DNA of 39,116 nt from an uncultured Muribaculaceae bacterium (GTDB taxonomy: Bacteria; Bacteroidota; Bacteroidia; Bacteroidales; Muribaculaceae). Of this stretch, positions 8,573 to 16,776 are shown in pieces; within the stretch, counting starts at the first letter, position 1, and every line of letters starts with the position of its first letter. The stretch lies in NCBI GenBank assembly GCA_949742535.1, contig CATJQX010000131.1, positions 1 to 39,116 on the forward strand, in the 5' to 3' direction. Both the position numbers and the translations under genes were made by a program. A model generated the notes under the pieces. That model was not told where the DNA came from and made no database searches. It worked only from the letters and a program-made list of their open reading frames with translations.

Positions 8573-9271
8573 ATGATTAAGCGAACACTTGACAGAGTTT
8601 TAAGCGAAGATATGTCGGAAATATGGGCTGTGCTTGACAATGATGAGAAGCGCAGGATCATAGACGCATTCACAATTCATCACTTCAAAAAGAATCAGCG
8701 GATATACGCCGAGGGTGAGGAACCCGAATATCTCTGGTGCCTTCTGCAAGGGAAGGTAAAGAAATTCAAAGACGGCGTAGGGGGGCGCGTGCAGATACTG
8801 CGACTTATCAGATCAGTGCAATATTTCGGCTATCGCGCATATTTTGCCAAAGAACGTTACAATTCTTCGGCTGCCGCTTTTGAAGCCTCTGTAGTGGGCA
8901 CGCTGCCTATGACACTGGTAGAGGACATGATCAATAAAAACAACAAACTCGCCTGGTTTTTCATACACGAGCTTTCGCGTAATCTGGGAGGTGCCGACAC
9001 ACGCATAGTAAACCTCACCCAGAAGCATATCCGCGGACGCCTGGCAGAGGCCCTGATCGTACTCCGCGACCATTACGGATTTGAGGATGACAACCTTACA
9101 CTACGTATATATATGGCACGCGAGGATCTTGCCAACCTCTCGAACATGACGACCTCAAATGCCATTCGCACACTGTCAGGTTTTGTAAACGAAAAGCTCA
9201 TTACCGTAGACGGCAGAAAGATCAGCATCCTGAACGAGCCTGAACTGCGCAAGATTTCCAAATACGGATAA
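8573..9271 (+). CDS. Crp/Fnr family transcriptional regulator
   Basis: A 232-residue regulator with an N-terminal cyclic-nucleotide-binding-type beta barrel (about residues 20-135, with GKVKKF and a following effector-pocket region) and a C-terminal winged helix-turn-helix (about residues 178-215, REDLANLSNMTTSNAIRTLS). There is no cysteine cluster at the N-terminus, so it is not an Fe-S oxygen sensor of the Fnr type. The ligand cannot be told from sequence. It has its own -7 element and is closed by a terminator, so it forms a single-gene unit. Targets are unknown; the adjacent envelope genes and nrdD are candidates only by position. Confidence 0.9.
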   Translation: MIKRTLDRVLSEDMSEIWAVLDNDEKRRIIDAFTIHHFKKNQRIYAEGEEPEYLWCLLQGKVKKFKDGVGGRVQILRLIRSVQYFGYRAYFAKERYNSSAAAFEASVVGTLPMTLVEDMINKNNKLAWFFIHELSRNLGGADTRIVNLTQKHIRGRLAEALIVLRDHYGFEDDNLTLRIYMAREDLANLSNMTTSNAIRTLSGFVNEKLITVDGRKISILNEPELRKISKYG

Positions 9272-9303
9272 CCCGGTCTGCAACGAACCACACCTATCAT
9301 ATA

Positions 9304-9354
9304 ACTCCGCTCCGCCGAAACCCACTGGTTATCCCGCGGCAGCGGAGTTTTTTT
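9304..9354 (+). terminator. rho-independent terminator after the Crp/Fnr gene
   Basis: ACTCCGCT (9304-9311) pairs with AGCGGAGT (9341-9348), with an inner GCCG/CGGC stem and a following T-run to 9354. It ends the regulator's transcript. Confidence 0.88.
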
Positions 9355-9442
9355 GCGGATTTAAGAGAAACAACACATTTCATTTGTTTATATAGAGAAG
9401 AACGGCTTTGTCCACACCTGTTTTCACGTTTACGACTTGATT

Positions 9443-10669
9443 ATGAGATGCATATTTACATTCATATTATCTGCGGCATTATATCCGGCCGCTATCTGTG
9501 CCGAAGAAGCTTTGGAAACAGTTGCTGAAACCACTAATCTACGCACTATCGCAACAGATACAACAACGACGTTCGCAACTACGCCGGAAGGTACACAATA
9601 TGAACCTCCACGCAAAATGAATATCGTTGAGAAAGTCATAAACTATATCGACAAAGCAAACAAACCGAAACCAGACAAACGTTTTGACTTTACCATAGTA
9701 GGAGGCCCAAGCTACAATCAGGCCACCAGTTTCCAGCTTGCTGTAATGGGAGCCGCCCTATACCATTCGCGCATGGACTCCGTCACTCCGGTATCAAACG
9801 CCTCGCTATTCGTGCAGGGATCCCTTACCGGCTTTTACCGGGTAGGACTGTCAGGAGACCATTATGGACCTGCCGACAGATACCGCATACATTACTGTGC
9901 CGATTTCGCACATTTCCCGTTAAAATTCTGGGGAATAGGATATGAGACCGAATCGCAGGATGCCAACGAGACTAAGTATACCGAACTACGCTCCGCGTTC
10001 TGGTGCGATTTCCAATGGCGTCTCGCACAGAACCTTTATCTCGGCCCGTCCGTAAACTTTCATTATGCGAAAGCTACAAAAGTAACACGCCCGGAATTGT
10101 GGAACGGCCAGGATCTAAGGGTCTTTGACTATGGCCTTGGGCTGGGATTCATTTTTTCATTTGACACCCGCGACATATCCACAAATGCGTCAAGCGGCAT
10201 CAACCTTAATTTCAAACAATACTTCTATCCCGGTTTCCTTAAGAACAGATATGCGTTTTCCTCTTCCGAACTGACATTCGGCCTCTACCGTCAGGCATGG
10301 AAATCGGGAGTTATAGCGATGCAGCTACACGGAATGGCCACTTACGGAAATACGCCATGGAGCATGCTCCCGACGGTAGATGAATCCAAAGGGATACGCG
10401 GTTATTTCGAAGGAAGATACCGCGACAAAAACGAAGCTGACGTGGTCGTGGAAATAAGACAACACATATGGAAACGTTTCGGAGCTGTTGTATGGGGCGG
10501 AGCCGGCACAGTATTCCATCATTTCAGTGATATCCGGCTCAACACCCTGTTGCCAAGCTACGGTATAGGCGTCAGATGGGAATTCAAGAAGAAAGTAAAT
10601 GTGCGTGTGGACTACGGTTTTGGCAAACGATCTTCTGCCATAAGCCTCGGTCTATATGAAACTTTCTGA
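9443..10669 (+). CDS. Omp85-type outer membrane beta-barrel protein without POTRA domains
   Basis: A 408-residue predicted outer membrane barrel. An N-terminal signal peptide ends near AAICAEE. A low-complexity Thr-rich linker and a short amphipathic stretch come next, then a barrel of alternating aromatic and polar strands ending in Phe (GLYETF), the typical C-terminal strand signal. The segment SKGIRGYFEGRYRDKN resembles the RGY/RGF lid motif of the BamA/TamA surface-antigen barrel. No POTRA repeats precede it. I use the ATG at 9443; a TTG two codons earlier is less likely. Its role is unknown. It is followed at 142 bases by an EptA-like envelope enzyme gene on the same strand. Confidence 0.75.
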   Translation: MRCIFTFILSAALYPAAICAEEALETVAETTNLRTIATDTTTTFATTPEGTQYEPPRKMNIVEKVINYIDKANKPKPDKRFDFTIVGGPSYNQATSFQLAVMGAALYHSRMDSVTPVSNASLFVQGSLTGFYRVGLSGDHYGPADRYRIHYCADFAHFPLKFWGIGYETESQDANETKYTELRSAFWCDFQWRLAQNLYLGPSVNFHYAKATKVTRPELWNGQDLRVFDYGLGLGFIFSFDTRDISTNASSGINLNFKQYFYPGFLKNRYAFSSSELTFGLYRQAWKSGVIAMQLHGMATYGNTPWSMLPTVDESKGIRGYFEGRYRDKNEADVVVEIRQHIWKRFGAVVWGGAGTVFHHFSDIRLNTLLPSYGIGVRWEFKKKVNVRVDYGFGKRSSAISLGLYETF

Positions 10670-10811
10670 CATAGATGGATGTTTAAAGTGTAGCCTGGCT
10701 TTACAGACCCGACTACCGCAAACACCCATATAAGCAGTATCAGGCTCGGAAGCCATCAGCTGATCATCACATATACAACAAGATATTGTAAGAGGGATAA
10801 TCTCAGGGCTA

Positions 10812-12509
10812 ATGAAACCGATACGCGAAATCATACTTTCAATAATTTCCGCAACCAGATGCATGGCGTTATGGATCGTCGTGGTATTGCTGATACCCAA
10901 CGCAGTTCTCGACTGTACGGAAAGCGCGTCTTCAATCTGGAAAATAGCGAATTTAGCATTTCCAGCAGGTGTATATCTGCTTATACTCGCGGCCAGTAAA
11001 CACACTGGGCGCATTGGCGTCCTGCTTTCCCCAGTAATGGTTCTGTGCGCGTTCCAGATTGTGTTGCTATATCTCTACGGCGAATCCATAATAGCAGTGG
11101 ACATGTATCTGAATGTAGTCACCACCAACATGTCTGAGGCAACCGAGCTTCTTGGAAATCTTGCCCCTGCCATTATTCTGGTGATAATGCTGTACCTTCC
11201 TGCGATCGCCTGGAGCATATACGCGATCATCCGTAAGCTCAAAATGCCTCCCGGCGCCAGGAAAGAATTCGCCATTTGGGGCATGTCTCTCGCACTTTTC
11301 GGCTCAGGGATGGGAGCGGTAGGGATATATACCGGAGCGAAGGGAGATTTCAGACACGATATTTTCCCGATCAATGTCATAGCCAATCTTTGTGAGGCAG
11401 TCAGACGCACACAACAGATCGCAGACTATCCCCATACCTCCACACAATTCAGCTATGAGGCACGGTCACTCAGGAACCCTGACGAAAGAGAAATATACGT
11501 ATATGTGATCGGCGAGACATCACGCGCACAAAACTGGGAGCTGTCGGGATACCACCGCCCGACAAACCCGCGTCTGTCGCAAGAAAAAAATCTGGTGTTT
11601 TTCGACCGGGCGCTGTCCGAGTCAAACACAACACATAAAAGTGTGCCGATGCTCATGAGTTACGTCTATGCCGAGACATTCAATGCCATAGACAGCATTA
11701 AGAGCATAATGAGTGCGATGAAAGAAGCGGGATTCTATACCCGATTTCTTTCAAACCAGGCGCCAAACAGGTCGTACACGGAATACTTCGGCAACGAAGC
11801 CGATGTTACACGCTACACAGAGACGGGCGCATATCAACACCCCTATGACGATACACTCACAGCAATGGTGCATCAAGCCATCGCCGACACAATACACAAA
11901 AAACAATTCATAGTATTACATACATACGGGTCTCACTTCCGTTACCATGACCGCTATCCTGAACAATTCTCATATTTCAAACCCGACAATCCGCTGGAAG
12001 CATCCCCATCGTCGCGACAGGAGCTCATGAACGCATATGACAACTCCATCAGATTCACCGACCATGTACTTGCATCAATAATCGGCGAGCTTAAGGTGGC
12101 CGACTGCAGAAGCGCACTTCTGTTTAGTTCCGATCACGGTGAGGATATATACGACGATTCCAGAAAGCGTTTTCTTCACGCCTCCCCTACCCCTACATAC
12201 CATCAGCTGCATGTGGCCATGCTCGCATGGTTGTCCGATGAGTTTTGCGAATCGCATCCGGAAATGATGCAGAACCTGCGCGACAACAGCCACCGGCGTG
12301 TGTCGCCACAGAAAAGCATGTTCAATACGGCCATTGACCTTTGCGGAGTTGAGACACCCTATGCCGACAGGAGCAAATCGCTTGCCAGCGCGGCATACAC
12401 ATCAGCCCCTCCAGTATATCTGACGGACCTCAACAAGCCTGTCCCTCTTAAAGAAAGCGGCATCAAGAGTGCCGACTGTACTGTTTTGGCGTCATTGTTC
12501 GGCCTATAG
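10812..12509 (+). CDS. EptA-like phosphoethanolamine transferase
   Basis: A 565-residue inner-membrane enzyme of the sulfatase/alkaline phosphatase superfamily that moves phosphoethanolamine to lipid A or another glycan on the periplasmic side. About five hydrophobic segments fill residues 1-185. The catalytic domain begins with VIGETSRAQNWELSGYHRPT (Glu235), continues with SNTTHKSVPML (Thr273 or Thr274 as the expected nucleophile) and has SSDHGEDIYDD (Asp441, His442). These match the EptA metal ligands Glu, Thr, Asp and His in similar spacing. Members of this family confer polymyxin resistance; whether this one modifies lipid A is inference. Confidence 0.88.
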   Translation: MKPIREIILSIISATRCMALWIVVVLLIPNAVLDCTESASSIWKIANLAFPAGVYLLILAASKHTGRIGVLLSPVMVLCAFQIVLLYLYGESIIAVDMYLNVVTTNMSEATELLGNLAPAIILVIMLYLPAIAWSIYAIIRKLKMPPGARKEFAIWGMSLALFGSGMGAVGIYTGAKGDFRHDIFPINVIANLCEAVRRTQQIADYPHTSTQFSYEARSLRNPDEREIYVYVIGETSRAQNWELSGYHRPTNPRLSQEKNLVFFDRALSESNTTHKSVPMLMSYVYAETFNAIDSIKSIMSAMKEAGFYTRFLSNQAPNRSYTEYFGNEADVTRYTETGAYQHPYDDTLTAMVHQAIADTIHKKQFIVLHTYGSHFRYHDRYPEQFSYFKPDNPLEASPSSRQELMNAYDNSIRFTDHVLASIIGELKVADCRSALLFSSDHGEDIYDDSRKRFLHASPTPTYHQLHVAMLAWLSDEFCESHPEMMQNLRDNSHRRVSPQKSMFNTAIDLCGVETPYADRSKSLASAAYTSAPPVYLTDLNKPVPLKESGIKSADCTVLASLFGL

Positions 12510-12667
12510 TCTTCATTACTACCAATTTGGACAATCGCACAAAGCAGCTTGCGAACAAAGTTTTCCGTTTTACACAAGTAACGCATTGCAAAACAACGGT
12601 ATAACATATTTTAACACGCAAAAAGTTTACCAAAAAACAAAAGCCGCCATTATTTACAAGCCAAAAC
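12510..12667. other. AT-rich intergenic region before the nrdD promoter
   Basis: No coding region or convincing terminator is seen here. It is part of a gap of about 290 bases; the rest holds the nrdD promoter and leader. Confidence 0.4.
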
Positions 12668-12699
12668 TTTGCAGAGACAAATGAGTTTTATTACCTTTG
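12668..12699 (+). promoter_or_regulatory. nrdD promoter, Bacteroidota type
   Basis: TTTG (12668-12671), 20 bases, then TACCTTTG (12692-12699). The transcript should start near 12706, leaving a leader of about 95 bases before the nrdD ATG at 12801. The promoter lies on top of the upstream in-frame start codons at 12669 and 12681, which rules them out. Confidence 0.8.
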
Positions 12700-12800
12700 C
12701 AGAAGTTCATGGCGGAGCGTCTGATCATGCTCCCATCAAACATGATACATCAGTAATAACAACCATTTTTCCTACACGAACTCAGCAACGCAAAACTACA

Positions 12801-15008
12801 ATGATACAGACTGTATTGAAGCGCGATGGCCGCGTGGTCGGTTATAACGAAGAGAAGATCAAAGCTGCCATACGCAAGGCCATGCTTCAGACCCCGCTTG
12901 GAGAAGACGAGGCCTTGATCCAGAAAATAACTGATCGAATCGGCATAACCGGCCTGGAACAGATGAGCGTGGAGCAGATACAGGATCGTGTTGAGATGGA
13001 ACTGATGAAATCATCGCGTAAAGAGGTAGCCAAACGCTACATCGCATACCGCGATCAGCGCAGTATCGCACGACGTGCCAAGACGCGCGACATGTTCCTT
13101 GAAATAATCGAAGCAAAAAACAACGACATCACCAGGGAAAACGCGAATATGAACACCGATTCCCCCGCGGGAATGATGATGAAGTTCGCATCGGAAACCA
13201 CAAAACCTTTCGTTGACGACTATCTGCTGACCCCCGAAGCTCGCGACGCCATACGCAACGGGTACCTCCACATACACGACAAAGACTACTACCCTACCAA
13301 AAGTCTTACTTGCGTGCAGCATCCTCTCGACAACATCCTTCGCAACGGCTTTGTGGCCGGCCACGGCGAATCAAGGCCGGCAAAACGCATCGAGACAGCA
13401 AGTGTCATAGCATGCATTTCGCTCGAAACCGCACAGAACGAGATGCATGGCGGACAAGCCATACCCGCATTCGATTTCTACCTCGCGCCATTCGTGCGCT
13501 CTTCATTCATTGAAGAGATACAGAAGATAGAAGACCTTTCCGGTGAAAACCTCTCCGATCTTTATAACGTGAAGCTCGCCGACTTCGAGAAAAAAACCCT
13601 TGACGGCCTTACCGGACGCGACCGTCAGCTCCAACATGCGGTAAACGCCACTGTAAGCCGTGTACACCAGTCGATGGAAGCCTTCATACACAACATGAAC
13701 ACCATCCACTCGCGTGGCGGCAACCAGGTTGTGTTCAGCTCCATAAATTACGGCACCGACACCTCTGCCGAGGGGCGCTGCGTGATACGCGAACTTCTCA
13801 ACTCCACATATGAGGGGGTAGGCAACGGAGCTACCGCCATATTCCCGATCCAGATATGGAAGAAGAAGAAAGGCGTGAACTACCTTCCCGAGGACCCCAA
13901 TTACGATCTGTACCGACTGGCATGCAAAGTGACGGCACGCCGTTTCTTCCCGAACTTCGTAAATCTCGACGCAACTTTCAACGTGCATGAGAAATGGGAT
14001 GCAAACGACCCCGAAAGATATAAGTACGAAGTAGCGACAATGGGATGCCGCACACGCGTGTTCGAGAACCGGTACGGGGAAAAGACATCCATCGGCAGAG
14101 GCAACCTCAGCTTCTCCACTATCAACATCGTGCGTATAGCCATCGAATGCATGAACATCAAAGACAAGGAAGAACGCATAGCGCGCTTCTTCAGCCGCCT
14201 TGATGAAGTGCTTGACATAACCGCCCGTCAGCTATGCGACAGATTCGAATTCCAGAAAACCGCGCTCGCAAAACAGTTCCCGCTGCTCATGTCGCGCCTG
14301 TGGAACGGTGCTGAGAACCTGCAGCCCGGCGACACAATAGAAAGCGTTATCAACCAGGGAACCCTCGGAATAGGATTCATCGGCCTGGCCGAATGCCTGG
14401 TCGCGCTTATTGGCAAACACCATGGCGAGTCAGACGAGGCACAGGAACTCGGCCTCCGCATCGTAAGCCATATGCGTTCACGCGTCAACGAGTTTTCGGA
14501 GCGTTATCATCACAACTTCTCGGTGCTTGCCACACCAGCCGAAGGATTGTCGGGAAAATTCACCGCGCGCGACCGTAAAAGTTTCGGTGAGATACCGGGA
14601 ATTACAGACAAAATATACTACACCAACTCCAACCATGTGCCTGTATACTACCATTGCTCGCCACGCCACAAAGCAAAAATAGAAGGGCCATACCACAAAC
14701 TGACCGGAGGAGGCCATATCTTCTATGTGGAAATTGATGGAGACGCCACCCACAACCCGCAGGCAATAGCAGATATCGTGGATCTCATGGACGCCAACAA
14801 CATCGGCTATTGCTCGGTAAACCATAACCGCAACCGCTGCATGCACTGCGGATACGAAGATGCCCAGACCGAACTGAAGAGCTGCCCCAAGTGCGGAAGC
14901 ACAAACATCGACAAACTTCAGCGCATCACGGGATATCTCGTAGGCACTACAGACCGTTGGAACAAGGCGAAACTCGCCGAACTGTCAGACCGCATCATCC
15001 ACAAATAA
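12801..15008 (+). CDS. nrdD: anaerobic (class III) ribonucleoside-triphosphate reductase
   Basis: This glycyl-radical enzyme reduces ribonucleotides to deoxyribonucleotides without oxygen. The 735-residue protein begins with an ATP-cone regulatory domain (about residues 1-90, VLKRDGRVVGYNEEKIKAAI). The catalytic barrel follows. Near the C-terminus is a zinc site formed by Cys680, Cys683, Cys695 and Cys698, then RITGYLVG with the radical Gly711. The start at 12801 is supported by family N-termini and by the promoter at 12668-12699. The activase nrdG follows at 23 bases, so the two are co-transcribed. An oxygen-sensitive enzyme fits a strict anaerobe. Confidence 0.97.
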   Translation: MIQTVLKRDGRVVGYNEEKIKAAIRKAMLQTPLGEDEALIQKITDRIGITGLEQMSVEQIQDRVEMELMKSSRKEVAKRYIAYRDQRSIARRAKTRDMFLEIIEAKNNDITRENANMNTDSPAGMMMKFASETTKPFVDDYLLTPEARDAIRNGYLHIHDKDYYPTKSLTCVQHPLDNILRNGFVAGHGESRPAKRIETASVIACISLETAQNEMHGGQAIPAFDFYLAPFVRSSFIEEIQKIEDLSGENLSDLYNVKLADFEKKTLDGLTGRDRQLQHAVNATVSRVHQSMEAFIHNMNTIHSRGGNQVVFSSINYGTDTSAEGRCVIRELLNSTYEGVGNGATAIFPIQIWKKKKGVNYLPEDPNYDLYRLACKVTARRFFPNFVNLDATFNVHEKWDANDPERYKYEVATMGCRTRVFENRYGEKTSIGRGNLSFSTINIVRIAIECMNIKDKEERIARFFSRLDEVLDITARQLCDRFEFQKTALAKQFPLLMSRLWNGAENLQPGDTIESVINQGTLGIGFIGLAECLVALIGKHHGESDEAQELGLRIVSHMRSRVNEFSERYHHNFSVLATPAEGLSGKFTARDRKSFGEIPGITDKIYYTNSNHVPVYYHCSPRHKAKIEGPYHKLTGGGHIFYVEIDGDATHNPQAIADIVDLMDANNIGYCSVNHNRNRCMHCGYEDAQTELKSCPKCGSTNIDKLQRITGYLVGTTDRWNKAKLAELSDRIIHK

Positions 15009-15031
15009 CCATACCGGAAATATCCGAAACG

Positions 15032-15517
15032 ATGATCAAGGTACTTGATATCATTGCAGGGACAGCCGTCGACGGCCCGGGATTGCGGACTTCGATATAT
15101 TTCTCCGGATGCACCCATCAATGCGAAGGGTGCCATAATCCACAGTCATGGGACTTTAACACAGGAAAAGACATGACAGAGGAGGAGATTATAGACATTG
15201 TGGAAGAGAACGGATTTAACGTGACTTTTACCGGAGGAGACCCCATGTGCCGGGACGCGGCACTGATACCGCTTGCAAAAGAACTTAAATCTCGCGGTTA
15301 CAACATCTGGTGTTACACAGGCTATACGTTCGAGCAGCTGGGGGCCATCCCCGAATGCATGGAACTGGCCTCCTTTGTGGATGTCATTGTAGACGGTCCG
15401 TATGTAAACTCACTGAGGGATATTTCCCTTCGTTTCAGAGGATCATCCAACCAGCGCCTTATTGACGTGCGCCGGTCAACGAAAGGCAATATTGTGCTGT
15501 GGGATGACAACATATAA
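15032..15517 (+). CDS. nrdG: anaerobic ribonucleotide reductase activating protein (radical SAM)
   Basis: NrdG installs the glycyl radical on NrdD by reductive cleavage of S-adenosylmethionine. The radical-SAM motif CTHQCEGC (Cys27, Cys31, Cys34) binds the 4Fe-4S cluster. Further on, FTGGDPM matches the GGE-like SAM contact and IWCYTGYTFEQL is typical of NrdG. I use the ATG at 15032 (161 residues). A longer reading frame runs back into nrdD, but it would add unrelated residues. It probably takes its electrons from a low-potential carrier such as flavodoxin (inference). Confidence 0.96.
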   Translation: MIKVLDIIAGTAVDGPGLRTSIYFSGCTHQCEGCHNPQSWDFNTGKDMTEEEIIDIVEENGFNVTFTGGDPMCRDAALIPLAKELKSRGYNIWCYTGYTFEQLGAIPECMELASFVDVIVDGPYVNSLRDISLRFRGSSNQRLIDVRRSTKGNIVLWDDNI

Positions 15518-15519
15518 CA

Positions 15520-15559
15520 GTAAAATCGCCCTTTTTCAGGGCGATTTTACAATGTTTTT
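15520..15559 (+). terminator. rho-independent terminator after nrdG
   Basis: GTAAAATCGCCC (15520-15531) pairs perfectly with GGGCGATTTTAC (15539-15550). A T-run follows at 15555-15559. It closes the nrdDG operon. Confidence 0.88.
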
Positions 15560-15589
15560 CATATAATCAGGCTGATTTTCAGCCGGGAG

Positions 15590-15621
15590 GTTGCATAATT
15601 CAGAAAAAACCGTTAAATTTG
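15590..15621 (+). promoter_or_regulatory. rpmH promoter, Bacteroidota type
   Basis: GTTG (15590-15593), 20 bases, TAAATTTG (15614-15621). The transcript start is expected near 15628, giving a leader of about 37 bases before rpmH. Confidence 0.75.
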
Positions 15622-15664
15622 CACTCCGAATTGTGAATTAGAAAAACAAAAACATCATAAAGCA

Positions 15665-15820
15665 ATGAAAAGAACTTTCCAACCTTCTAACAGAAAGAGA
15701 GTTAACAAGCACGGTTTCCGTGAAAGAATGTCAACAAAAGATGGCCGCAAGGTTCTCGCCCGTCGTCGTGCCAAAGGTCGTCTGCGCCTGACAGTTTCCT
15801 CTTCCATCGCAAGCAAGTAA
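15665..15820 (+). CDS. rpmH: 50S ribosomal protein L34
   Basis: A 51-residue, strongly basic protein starting [19 protein letters not shown], the hallmark of L34, and ending in VSSSIASK. It is a component of the large ribosomal subunit. The gene is short and sits alone between its own promoter and a terminator. In many bacteria rpmH lies next to rnpA and dnaA near the origin; those neighbours are absent here, as is common in Bacteroidota. Confidence 0.97.
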   Translation: MKRTFQPSNRKRVNKHGFRERMSTKDGRKVLARRRAKGRLRLTVSSSIASK

Positions 15821-15866
15821 TTGCTTTACCGGTCGCCTCTCTTTGGTGACCTACGGCAAAGAAATT

Positions 15867-15914
15867 AACGCGGCTTCGAAGTATATTTTTAACTTCGGAG
15901 CCGCGTTTTCTTTA
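15867..15914 (+). terminator. rho-independent terminator after rpmH
   Basis: A 16-bp stem (AACGCGGCTTCGAAGT with ACTTCGGAGCCGCGTT, one G-T wobble) has a 9-base loop and a T-rich tail to about 15914. Confidence 0.88.
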
Positions 15915-15998
15915 TTACCCAAATAATACATGCTCTTCCATAAACACTGCGGCATTCCGGCTTGTTATAATTAGGAAAGCTAACATAAATATACTATT

Positions 15999-16595
15999 AT
16001 GGGTACATGCAAATCTAAAAAAAACAAGAGTATCAAAGGCACACAGACCGAGAAAAACCTTGTAACAGCATATATTGCTGAGTCTGGCGCCTATTCCCGT
16101 TACACATACTATGCACAAAAAGCTGACAAGGAAGAATACTTCCCTATCGGACAAGTATTCCGCGAGACAGCAGACAACGAATTGCGCCACGGTAAAGTGT
16201 TTTTCAAGTTTCTTGAAGGAGGGCAGGTAACAATAAATCCTACCGTAGACTCTGGAGTCATCGGCACCACCGCTGAGAATCTTGCCATTGCCGCACATGA
16301 AGAAATGGTGGAAGGTGTGGAATTCTATATTGCATCCGCTAAGACTGCAGACGAAGAAGGATTCCCCGAAATCGCAGAGCATTTCCGCGCGATAGCAGAA
16401 ATAGAAGATCACCATCGCAAACGCTTCGAGACTTATCTGAAACAGGTCAAGGACGGAACCGTATGGAAACGCAACAAACCCATAACGTGGAGATGCCTTG
16501 TATGCGGCTACGAATTCAAAGGCACAGAGCCGCCGAAAGTATGTCCTGCATGCGACCATCCCTACCAGCATTATATGGCTCTTGATATCGACTGA
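15999..16595 (+). CDS. rbr: rubrerythrin
   Basis: A peroxide-reducing enzyme of anaerobes. The N-terminal ferritin-like four-helix domain carries the di-iron ligands in helices such as ESGAYSRYTYYAQKA, FRETADNELRHGKVF, AHEEMVEGVEFY and IAEIEDHHRKRF. The C-terminal rubredoxin domain holds an Fe(Cys)4 site in CLVCGYEF and CPACDHPYQHY. At 198 residues it is complete. It protects oxygen-sensitive enzymes such as NrdD and NrdG. I see no clean TAnnTTTG promoter upstream, although terminators on both sides suggest it is a single-gene unit. A start a few codons downstream cannot be excluded. Confidence 0.97.
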   Translation: MGTCKSKKNKSIKGTQTEKNLVTAYIAESGAYSRYTYYAQKADKEEYFPIGQVFRETADNELRHGKVFFKFLEGGQVTINPTVDSGVIGTTAENLAIAAHEEMVEGVEFYIASAKTADEEGFPEIAEHFRAIAEIEDHHRKRFETYLKQVKDGTVWKRNKPITWRCLVCGYEFKGTEPPKVCPACDHPYQHYMALDID

Positions 16596-16658
16596 TAAAT
16601 TCACCGGGAGAGTGACGCGAAGAAATCGTTCGCCACTTTCATGAACAGATATAACGCA

Positions 16659-16697
16659 GCGCCGTGCGGAAATCCTGCATTTCCGTACGGCGCTTTT
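16659..16697 (+). terminator. terminator after rubrerythrin
   Basis: GCGCCGTGCGGAAAT (16659-16673) pairs with ATTTCCGTACGGCGC (16679-16693), with one wobble, a 5-base loop and a TTTT tail. The tail overlaps the -33 element of the next promoter. Confidence 0.85.
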
Positions 16698-16726
16698 GGT
16701 TATCGCGAAATAAATTCCTACTTTTG
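16695..16726 (+). promoter_or_regulatory. pyrK promoter, Bacteroidota type
   Basis: TTTG (16695-16698), 20 bases, TACTTTTG (16719-16726). The expected transcript start is near 16733, about 44 bases before the pyrK ATG. The -33 element is built from the T-run of the preceding terminator. Confidence 0.8.
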
Positions 16727-16776
16727 TATAATCCAAAAAAAGCCATAACATCTGCACAAGTAAAACAACAACATCC

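Noticed and set aside
9383-9410. Promoter for the Omp85-type gene (TTTG and CGGCTTTG)
   Set aside because: The -7 lacks the TA pair and the spacing is only 16 bases.
12669-12800. 44-residue N-terminal extension of NrdD
   Set aside because: It contains the promoter -7 element TACCTTTG, and NrdD proteins begin at the ATP cone (ATG at 12801).
14891-15031. Upstream extension of NrdG overlapping nrdD
   Set aside because: The extra residues are an out-of-frame reading of nrdD; the ATG at 15032 gives the normal NrdG start.
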